14,727 nucleotides of DNA from Clostridiales bacterium (GTDB taxonomy: Bacteria; Bacillota; Clostridia; Oscillospirales; Acutalibacteraceae): NCBI GenBank assembly GCA_019416395.1, contig DXXH01000058.1, forward strand, positions 1 through 14,727. The letters are read 5' to 3'. A model generated the notes under the pieces. It was given only the letters and a program-made list of their open reading frames with translations, made no database searches and was not told where the DNA came from. Positions 1-5,711 of the stretch are shown here, in pieces. The position numbers and the translations under genes are program-made. The stretch's first letter is position 1, and every line of letters starts with the position of its first letter.

Positions 1-515
1 TTGTTCCGGCCGGAGCGGCGGCCTACCGCCCTGCGGGCGGGTGCGCCCTTGCTCCTGCTTTTCTTTTTACGGCTTTCGCCGGTTTGGGCGTAGGGGGTGG
101 CCTCGTTTGCTCCGGCCGGAGCGGCGGCCTACCGCCCTGCGGGCGGGTGCGTCCTTGCTCCTGCTTTTCTTTTTACGGCTTTCGCCGGTTTGGGCGTAGG
201 GGGCGGCCTCGTTTGTTCCGGCCGGAGCGGCGGCCTACCGCCCTGCGGGCGGGTGCGTCCTCGCTCCTGCTTTTCTTTTTACGGCTTTCGCCGGTTTAGG
301 CGTAGGGGGTGACCTCGTTTGTTTCGGTCGGAGCGGCGGCCTACCGCCCTGGGGGCGGGTGCGCCCTTGCTCCTGCTTTTCTTTTCCGGCTTTTGCCGGT
401 TTGGACGTAGGGGGCGGCCTGGTTTGTTCCGGCCGGAGCGGCGGCCTACCGCCCTGCGGGCGGGTGCGCCCTTGCTCCGGCTTTTCTTTTTCGGCTTTCG
501 CCGGTTAAGGCCGTA
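1..515. repeat. Tandem array of a 106-bp structured repeat (5 copies, last partial)
   Basis: Copies start at 1, 107, 213, 319 and 424. The fourth is 105 bp and the fifth breaks down after about 506. Copies 1 and 2 differ at only three positions. Each unit carries GGAGC...GCTCC flanking shorter inverted repeats (CCGCCC-TGC-GGGCGG and GGG-TGCG-CCC), then the tract TTTTCTTTTT on the plus strand, then the small hairpin CGGC-TTTC-GCCG. Read on the plus strand, each unit therefore resembles a GC-rich hairpin followed by a U-tract. The period is not a multiple of three and each copy contains TAG, so reading frames are broken and the array is very unlikely to be coding. It runs off the left edge of the window, so the total copy number is unknown. 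Confidence 0.93.
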
Positions 516-559
516 AGGCTCCGCCTTACCAACTGCAGCCTTTGAAAAGGCTGGCGAAA
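496..559. other. Cloverleaf-like nested inverted-repeat element
   Basis: An outer inverted repeat TTTCGCC (496-502) / GGCGAAA (553-559) encloses two perfect hairpins: GTAAGGC-TCC-GCCTTAC (513-529) and AGCCTTT-GA-AAAGGCT (537-552). Together they would fold as a three-way junction. The element lies just downstream of the minus-strand oxidoreductase operon and abuts the 106-bp array. No U-run follows it on the minus strand, so it is not a classical intrinsic terminator for that operon. From memory, without a search, similar GTTTCGCC-hairpin-hairpin modules are dispersed between genes in Oscillospiraceae. The structure is seen directly; the family relationship is inference. Confidence 0.6.
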
Positions 560-604
560 CTTTTATGTTTCTCCGTAGTTTTGCAATCTGGCGAAACTTT
601 TACG
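551..604. repeat. Pair of 17-bp direct repeats
   Basis: CTGGCGAAACTTTTA is present at 551-565 and again at 588-602, each followed by one variable base and a G. The second copy overlaps the stop codon of the DUF1667 gene at 600-602. The first copy forms the right arm of the cloverleaf-like element. The duplication suggests that the element's end was copied, or that it inserted here. Confidence 0.7.
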
Positions 605-971
605 CTTGTTTCCCCACGGCTTTAGCGGCCACCACGTCCACGCCGGTACCCGCCACATTGGGAATCACCACGTCCCCCAAATTCAGAGGGGCTTGAGCCC
701 GGGCTTTCCGGATGGCTGCCATACACTCCCAAATCTTTCCCTTAGGAATTTCTGTTTTGGTGCGCACGGGGACCAGGGGAGCCGCGCCCCCTTCCACTTT
801 CACGGTGGAAGTGACCACCCGTTCCGGGGCGGTGACTTCCTTTCTGCCGTAGATTTCCCCACGCTTGCAGGTATTGCCGGTCACGCTAAGTACCTGGCCG
901 TTCTCATCGGTTTCCACCCTGAGCGGGCAGCCCAGGGGGCAGCTGATGCAAGTAAGCTCGATTACCGCCAT
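600..971 (-). CDS. DUF1667 family protein, probable Fe-S partner of the oxidoreductases
   Basis: The protein is 123 residues and typical of the DUF1667 family, which is regularly encoded after GlpA/GlpB-like flavoproteins in clostridia. The N-terminus has Cys8, Cys11, Cys15 and Cys35 in a C-x2-C-x3-C-x19-C pattern, followed by Gly-rich and basic residues (GNTCKRGE). This looks like the [4Fe-4S] site at the N-terminus of molybdopterin oxidoreductases, so cluster binding and an electron-transfer role are reasonable inferences. There is no signal peptide or membrane segment. The ATG lies 1 nt after the stop of the upstream gene, and an AGGAGG about 9 nt upstream sits inside that gene, so translation is probably coupled. 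It is the last gene of a three-gene operon. The family call is firm; the biochemical role is inferred. Confidence 0.9.
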   Translation of the reverse strand: MAVIELTCISCPLGCPLRVETDENGQVLSVTGNTCKRGEIYGRKEVTAPERVVTSTVKVEGGAAPLVPVRTKTEIPKGKIWECMAAIRKARAQAPLNLGDVVIPNVAGTGVDVVAAKAVGKQA

Positions 972-972
972 A

Positions 973-2247
973 TCACTGCGCCTCCTCTTCCTCGGCCACC
1001 ACGCGGATCACGCTTTCTCCGCCGGTGAGCCATTCTTTCTGAAACACCACCTGCTCCATTTCCCCGGGGGCCATGACAGGCCGTTTCCGCTGGTACAGGA
1101 GCTTGTCGTCCCCATAGACCTTGACCACGCCTTTCCGGATATTCCGGCTGACCCGGAACCGGATCACCACTTCCTTCTCCATACGCTGGGGGCTGATGGC
1201 CACAGGCACGGTGTACCGGGCGGCGCCCTCAGGCTGCAAGGGGATTTCCTGTTCCGCCGCTCTGTGGCCGCCAGAGGCCACAAAGGCTGCGGCGTGGCGT
1301 CCAGCCTGCTCTGCTTCCTCGGACACGTAATCCACCAAATCGTGGACGTGCAGCACATTGCCGCAGGCGAACACACCGGGGATACTGGTTTCCAGACTCT
1401 CGTTGACCTTGGGGCCGTTGGTCACGGGGGAAAGCTCCACCCCCACGGCCTTGGAAAGCTCGTTTTCCGGAATCAGACCCACGGACAGCAGCAAGGTATC
1501 GCAGGGGATTTGCTCTTCGGTGCCGGGAATGGGCTTGCCCTTGCCGTCCACCTGGGCGATGGTCACTCCGGTGACCCGCTCCTTACCCTGGATATCCACC
1601 ACAGTATGGCTCAGCTTCAGGGGGATCCCATAGTCGTCCAGGCACTGGACGATATTCCGCTTCAAGCCGCCGGAATAGGGCATCAGTTCCGCCACGCACT
1701 TGACTTTCGCCCCTTCCAGGGTCATGCGCCGAGCCATGATCAAGCCGATATCGCCGCTGCCCAGAATCACCACTTCCCGTCCGGGAAGGTACCCTTCCAG
1801 GTTCACCAGGCGCTGGGCGGTTCCGGCGGAGAAAATCCCGGCAGGCCGTGTTCCGGGGATATTCAGCGCCCCACGGGGACGCTCCCGGCAGCCCATGCAC
1901 AGCACCACGGCTCCGGCTTCCACCACCTGCAATCCCCTTTCCCGGCTGACGCAGGTGACAAACAGGCTGTCTTCCTTGCGCTGTAGATCCACCACCGTGG
2001 TAGACAGCCAGTGGGGGATCTCCAATTCCGCCGCTTTCTCAATGAACCGGGCGGCGTATTCCGGCCCGGTCAGCTCCTCTTTAAAGGTGTGCAGCCCGAA
2101 CCCGCTGTGAATGCACTGGTTCAAAATGCCCCCCAGCTCCGGTTCCCGCTCGATGATCAGCACGTCCTGGGCGCCGCTTTCCCGGGCCGAGATGGCTGCC
2201 GCCAACCCTGCCGGGCCGCCGCCGAGTATTACAATGTCATGTTTCAT
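973..2247 (-). CDS. FAD/NAD(P)-dependent oxidoreductase (pyridine nucleotide-disulfide family, GlpB-position partner)
   Basis: The protein is 424 residues with an N-terminal FAD-binding Rossmann motif GGGPAG (9-14), a second nucleotide-binding motif GSGDIG (163-168) and a C-terminal FAD motif around GVFACGN (291-297). The CMGCRERPRG stretch (117-126) and the overall layout match oxidoreductases related to the HcnB and sarcosine oxidase alpha families. It probably transfers electrons between NAD(P)(H) or an Fe-S carrier and the flavoprotein encoded just upstream. Only 3 nt separate it from the upstream stop, and a GGAGG 8 nt before the ATG overlaps that gene's end. The downstream DUF1667 gene begins 1 nt after its stop. 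In clostridial genomes this protein is often annotated in glycerol-3-phosphate dehydrogenase clusters. The true substrate cannot be read from the sequence. Confidence 0.9.
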   Translation of the reverse strand: MKHDIVILGGGPAGLAAAISARESGAQDVLIIEREPELGGILNQCIHSGFGLHTFKEELTGPEYAARFIEKAAELEIPHWLSTTVVDLQRKEDSLFVTCVSRERGLQVVEAGAVVLCMGCRERPRGALNIPGTRPAGIFSAGTAQRLVNLEGYLPGREVVILGSGDIGLIMARRMTLEGAKVKCVAELMPYSGGLKRNIVQCLDDYGIPLKLSHTVVDIQGKERVTGVTIAQVDGKGKPIPGTEEQIPCDTLLLSVGLIPENELSKAVGVELSPVTNGPKVNESLETSIPGVFACGNVLHVHDLVDYVSEEAEQAGRHAAAFVASGGHRAAEQEIPLQPEGAARYTVPVAISPQRMEKEVVIRFRVSRNIRKGVVKVYGDDKLLYQRKRPVMAPGEMEQVVFQKEWLTGGESVIRVVAEEEEAQ

Positions 2248-2250
2248 GGC

Positions 2251-3687
2251 TCATTCCTCCCCCCGGGTCTTTTCCAGCACGATCTGGGACCGATTTCCGC
2301 TTTTGCGCACCTGGGTCAAGTCCATGGACAGCTCCTGGGAAAGCAGATCCATCACCCGGGGCGAACAGAACCCGCTTTGGCAGCGTCCCATGCCCGCACG
2401 TGTCCGGCGCTTTACCCCGTCCAGGGTTTTGGCCCCTAAAATGCCGTGAATGGCGTCCAGGATCTCTCCCTTGGACACTTCCTCGCACCGGCAGATGATC
2501 TGCCCGTAATCCGGGTTCTCCCGAATCATTTCCGCCCGGCGCTCCGGCTCCATCTCCTTGAGCTTGGGCACGCCCTTCCGAATGGGGTCAAACTCTTGAT
2601 TTTCCTTCAGGGAAAGCTTCTGGGCAATCAGCCCCGCCAAGTATTCCCCGATGGCCGGGGCGCTGGTCAGGCCCGGGGACTCGATGCCCGCCGCGTCGAA
2701 AAAGCCTTCCGCCGATTCTCCCAGCACAAAGTCGTCCCCGTCCTCGTGGGCACGCAGCCCGGAAAACGAGGTGATCACCTGCCGGGTGGGGATATTCTTC
2801 ACCCCCAGGGCGGATTTCTCCAGCACCTCTGCCAGCCCGGAAGCCGTGGTGGCAGTGTCTTCCTTTTCCTCAATGTCCCGGGCGGTGGGGCCTAAAAGCA
2901 GGTTCCCATGCACCGTGGGGGACACCAGCACTCCCTTGCCGTATTTCCCGGGCAATTGGAACACCGTATGGGACACATGCTTCCCGGCGGTCCGGTCCAG
3001 CAGGCAGTACTCGCCCCGGCGGGGAGTGATGTGCAGTTTCTTCTCGCACACCAGGTTATGCAGCTCGTCGGAATGGACCCCGGCGGCGTTGACTACCACG
3101 CTGGCTTCCAAATCCCCCTGGGTGGTGTTCAGGACCCAGCCGTCCCCTTGCCGGGAAATCCCGGTAACTTCCGTGTCAAAGGAGAATTCCACCCCGTTCT
3201 TGGCGGCGCTTTCCGCCATGCCCAAGGTCAGCTCAAAGGGACACACGATCCCCGAGGTTTCCGCCAGCAGGGCTCCTGCCACTTCGTCCGACAGGTTGGG
3301 CTCCAGCTCCCGGGCCTGGTCCCCGGTGAGCAGCTTCATGCCGGTCACCCCGTTCTTCACGCCCCGGTCGTACAGCTCCCGCAGCTTGGGAAGCTCTTCC
3401 TCAGCGAAACATACCACAAAGGCTCCCACCCGTTTAAAGGGAATGTCCAGCTCTTCCGAGAGCTTGTCCATCATCTGGTTGCCCTTTACATTCATCTTGG
3501 CTTTCATGGTGCCGGGTTCCGCGTCAAACCCAGCGTGGATAATGGCGGAATTGGCCTTGCTGGTGCCTTCGCCCACGTCCAATGCCTTTTCCACCACCAG
3601 GAACCGCCCCTGTTTCCGGGAAAGCTCCCTGGCCACCGCCGAACCCACTGCCCCGGCTCCAACGATGATTACATCATATCGTTTCAT
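2251..3687 (-). CDS. GlpA-like FAD-dependent dehydrogenase with C-terminal [2Fe-2S] domain
   Basis: The protein is 478 residues. GAGAVG (10-15) opens a DAO-type FAD domain. The C-terminus has a BFD-like [2Fe-2S] domain with Cys399, Cys401, Cys436 and Cys441 (CxC ... CxxxxC), as in anaerobic glycerol-3-phosphate dehydrogenase subunit A. The expected reaction is oxidation of glycerol 3-phosphate to dihydroxyacetone phosphate; a related 2-hydroxyacid such as 2-hydroxyglutarate is an alternative for this fold. The reading frame stays open far upstream (to 4017), but the ATG at 3687 gives the family-typical start and lies outside the divergent xylulokinase gene. The ribosome site is weak (AAGGA abuts the ATG). 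It is the first gene of the operon. No glycerol kinase is nearby; the divergent neighbour is xylulokinase, so the substrate remains open. Confidence 0.9.
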   Translation of the reverse strand: MKRYDVIIVGAGAVGSAVARELSRKQGRFLVVEKALDVGEGTSKANSAIIHAGFDAEPGTMKAKMNVKGNQMMDKLSEELDIPFKRVGAFVVCFAEEELPKLRELYDRGVKNGVTGMKLLTGDQARELEPNLSDEVAGALLAETSGIVCPFELTLGMAESAAKNGVEFSFDTEVTGISRQGDGWVLNTTQGDLEASVVVNAAGVHSDELHNLVCEKKLHITPRRGEYCLLDRTAGKHVSHTVFQLPGKYGKGVLVSPTVHGNLLLGPTARDIEEKEDTATTASGLAEVLEKSALGVKNIPTRQVITSFSGLRAHEDGDDFVLGESAEGFFDAAGIESPGLTSAPAIGEYLAGLIAQKLSLKENQEFDPIRKGVPKLKEMEPERRAEMIRENPDYGQIICRCEEVSKGEILDAIHGILGAKTLDGVKRRTRAGMGRCQSGFCSPRVMDLLSQELSMDLTQVRKSGNRSQIVLEKTRGEE

Positions 3688-3756
3688 TCCTTCACCGCCC
3701 CAATTTTCTTGCAAATTTCCCCCGGGCTCCCCCCAGGCCGCCGGCTTTACACCGAT

Positions 3757-3792
3757 AGTATAAGCATAGCACAAACCACCCTTGGCCGCAAG
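3757..3792 (-). promoter_or_regulatory. Candidate promoter of the oxidoreductase operon
   Basis: Two overlapping minus-strand -10 candidates are visible. TATACT (3757-3762) is a 5/6 match without a clear -35. TATGCT (3764-3769) has TTGCGG (3787-3792) 17 bp upstream. Either would give a 5' leader of about 60-75 nt. Both are weaker than the promoter on the opposite strand, which suggests dependence on an activator or low basal expression. Confidence 0.35.
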
Positions 3793-3817
3793 GAAAGAAA
3801 TCCGTGAAAATGCCTGC

Positions 3818-3853
3818 TTTTCCCTTGACAGTACTGGGAAAATCGGGGAAAAT
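3818..3853 (+). promoter_or_regulatory. Xylulokinase promoter with overlapping inverted repeat (candidate operator)
   Basis: A perfect -35 TTGACA (3825-3830) is followed after 17 bp by GAAAAT (3848-3853), a 4/6 -10. The -35 box is the first part of the 11-nt spacer of a perfect 7-bp inverted repeat, TTTTCCC (3818-3824) and GGGAAAA (3836-3842). A dimeric regulator bound there would block RNA polymerase. The promoter elements are seen directly; the operator role is inferred. Confidence 0.6.
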
Positions 3854-3875
3854 AGGAATCGGAATGTACAGACAA

Positions 3876-3892
3876 CTTCCCCTTGCGGGAAG
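3876..3892 (+). promoter_or_regulatory. Leader hairpin before the xylulokinase ribosome binding site
   Basis: CTTCCC-CTTGC-GGGAAG forms a perfect 6-bp stem ending just before the GGGGAGAAAGGA ribosome binding region, with the ATG at 3914. It could stabilise the mRNA or affect initiation. Only the base pairing is seen. Confidence 0.4.
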
Positions 3893-3913
3893 GGGAGAAA
3901 GGACGCGAGTTGT

Positions 3914-5440
3914 ATGGAATATGTGATTGGCATCGATTTGGGTACCAGCGGCACAAAAACGGTGCTTTTTGACCGGAATGGCCACGTGATGGCCAGCGCC
4001 ACCGTGGAATATCCCATGTATCAGGAGAAAAACGGCTGGGCCGAGCAGGAGCCTGCCCACTGGTGGGACGCTTCCTGCCGGACCATCAAAGAAGTCATCG
4101 AAAAAAGCGGTGTGAACAGCGGGGACATCAAAGGCGTGGGGATTTCCGGCCAGATGCACGGCCTGGTCATGCTGGACCGGGACGGCCAGGTGCTGCGGCG
4201 CTCCATCATCTGGTGCGACCAGCGCACCGCCGCCGAATGCCAGGAAATCACCCAAAAGGTGGGTGCCCAGCGGCTGATCGAAATCACTGCCAACCCAGCC
4301 CTCACCGGCTTTACGGCTTCCAAAATCTTATGGGTGCGCAACAACCAGCCGGAAATTTACGCCAAATGCGCCCACATACTGCTGCCCAAGGACTATGTGC
4401 GGTACATGCTCACCGGGGAATTCGCCACGGAAGTGTCCGACGCTTCCGGCATGCAGCTTTTGGACGTGCCTCACCGCTGCTGGAGCCAGGAAGTCCTGGA
4501 AAAGCTGGACATCGACCCGGCCCTGCTGGCCAAAGTGTACGAGTCCCCGGAAATCACCGGGGAAGTCACCTCACAGGCAGCGGCCCTCACCGGGTTGAAG
4601 CCAGGCACCCCTGTAGTGGGGGGCGCCGGGGACAACGCTGCCGCCGCGGTAGGCACCGGGGTGGTGCGGGACGGCAAAGCCTTCACCACCATTGGCACTT
4701 CCGGAGTGGTGTTCGCCCACACCGACCACATTTCCATCGATCCCAAGGGCCGGGTGCATACCTTCTGTTGTGCTGTGCCCGGGGCGTGGCATGTGATGGG
4801 GGTGACCCAGGGAGCAGGACTTTCCCTGAAGTGGTTCCGGGATAATTTCTGTGCCGCCGAGAAGGAGACAGCCCAGGGCATGGGCGTGGACCCCTATTAC
4901 CTGATGGATAAAGAAGCGGAACAGTCGCCCATTGGGTGCAACCGGCTGATTTACCTGCCTTATTTGATGGGGGAGCGCACACCCCATTTGGACCCGGACT
5001 GCCGTGGGGTGTTCTTTGGGCTTTCCGCCATGCACACCAAGCGGGACATGCTCCGGGCCGTTATGGAAGGCGTGACCTATTCACTCCGGGATTGCATGGA
5101 GATCCTGCGGGGTATGGGTGTGGAGACTGGAGAAATGCTGGCCTGCGGTGGCGGCGGGACTTCGGCACTGTGGCGGCAGATGCTGGCAGACGCCTACAAT
5201 TGCCCCGTCAAGACGGTGAAATCCAAAGAGGGGCCGGCACTGGGCGTAGCCATTCTGGCTGGCGTAGGGGCAGGGCTGTACCCATCGGTGCAGGAAGCCT
5301 GTGACGCCATGATCCAGACCAACGAGCCTCAGGCTCCCATAGCGGAGAACGTGCCCAAGTACGAAAGCTATTACCAGGTGTACAAGAGCCTGTATCCCGC
5401 TATGAAGGAGAGTTTCAAATTCCTTTCCCAGGCGGAATGA
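3914..5440 (+). CDS. xylB: Xylulokinase (FGGY carbohydrate kinase)
   Basis: The 508-residue length fits the family. The protein phosphorylates D-xylulose to xylulose 5-phosphate with ATP in the cytosol, feeding the pentose phosphate pathway. The N-terminal phosphate motif GIDLGTSGTK, the xylulokinase signature GISGQMHG, the GGAGDN segment with the expected catalytic Asp240, and the C-terminal ATP-site GGGGTSALWRQ are all present. The frame extends upstream to 3782, but the ATG at 3914 has AAAGGA 10 nt upstream and starts directly at the conserved domain. It is monocistronic, divergent from the oxidoreductase operon, with its own promoter and terminator. No xylose isomerase or xylose transporter is in the window. 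Another FGGY ketose or polyol kinase is possible, but the QMHG signature favours xylulokinase. Confidence 0.93.
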   Translation: MEYVIGIDLGTSGTKTVLFDRNGHVMASATVEYPMYQEKNGWAEQEPAHWWDASCRTIKEVIEKSGVNSGDIKGVGISGQMHGLVMLDRDGQVLRRSIIWCDQRTAAECQEITQKVGAQRLIEITANPALTGFTASKILWVRNNQPEIYAKCAHILLPKDYVRYMLTGEFATEVSDASGMQLLDVPHRCWSQEVLEKLDIDPALLAKVYESPEITGEVTSQAAALTGLKPGTPVVGGAGDNAAAAVGTGVVRDGKAFTTIGTSGVVFAHTDHISIDPKGRVHTFCCAVPGAWHVMGVTQGAGLSLKWFRDNFCAAEKETAQGMGVDPYYLMDKEAEQSPIGCNRLIYLPYLMGERTPHLDPDCRGVFFGLSAMHTKRDMLRAVMEGVTYSLRDCMEILRGMGVETGEMLACGGGGTSALWRQMLADAYNCPVKTVKSKEGPALGVAILAGVGAGLYPSVQEACDAMIQTNEPQAPIAENVPKYESYYQVYKSLYPAMKESFKFLSQAE

Positions 5441-5508
5441 TCTGGCGGAATCGAAAAAGCCAGAAGTTCGCGCATTTCAGCCTGCTAACATTGATAAATA
5501 TAGCAAAG

Positions 5509-5530
5509 AGCGGACCGTTGATGGGCCGCT
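5509..5530 (+). terminator. Imperfect hairpin after xylulokinase
   Basis: AGCGGACC / GGGCCGCT pair with a single A-G mismatch around a 6-nt loop, followed only by TTTA. It may protect the mRNA 3' end or act as a weak first terminator before the stronger one at 5550. Confidence 0.4.
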
Positions 5531-5549
5531 TTACAATTGAAACTGACAG

Positions 5550-5590
5550 AAATCCCCTGAAAGTTGAACTTCCAGGGGATTTTCTTTTCT
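5550..5590 (+). terminator. Intrinsic terminator of xylulokinase
   Basis: AAATCCCCTG (5550-5559) and CAGGGGATTT (5573-5582) form a perfect 10-bp stem, and the loop contains a further AAGTT/AACTT pairing. A T-rich tail (TTTCTTTTCT) follows on the plus strand. Confidence 0.85.
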
Positions 5591-5630
5591 ATATTAATTT
5601 TTTTAAACTTTCTTTTTGGTTCTTTTAAAC

Positions 5631-5669
5631 TATCCAAAAAAGACAAAAGGGACAGCTTTCGCTGTCCCT
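5631..5669 (-). terminator. Intrinsic terminator of the SLH protein gene
   Basis: On the minus strand AGGGACAGC-GAAA-GCTGTCCCT (plus 5648-5669) forms a perfect 9-bp stem with a GNRA-type loop, followed by TTTGTCTTTTTT. It lies about 40 nt past the stop codon and faces the xylulokinase terminator, so the convergent transcripts are insulated from each other. Confidence 0.92.
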
Positions 5670-5711
5670 CCTGCCTATGGGGTAATCATAAAATTAAGTA
5701 GAGTTGAAACC

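Noticed and set aside
1..515. CRISPR array
   Set aside because: Whole 106-bp units are repeated with no variable spacers, and the units are far longer than CRISPR repeats.
84..516. Three open frames of 65-71 residues across the 106-bp array
   Set aside because: They are Arg/Gly/Pro-rich translations of a repeat whose period is not a multiple of three. There is no ribosome site and frames are interrupted by TAG in the repeats.
3688..4017. N-terminal extension of the GlpA-like protein up to 4017
   Set aside because: It would overlap the start of xylulokinase and its promoter. The FAD motif begins right after the ATG at 3687, as in the family.
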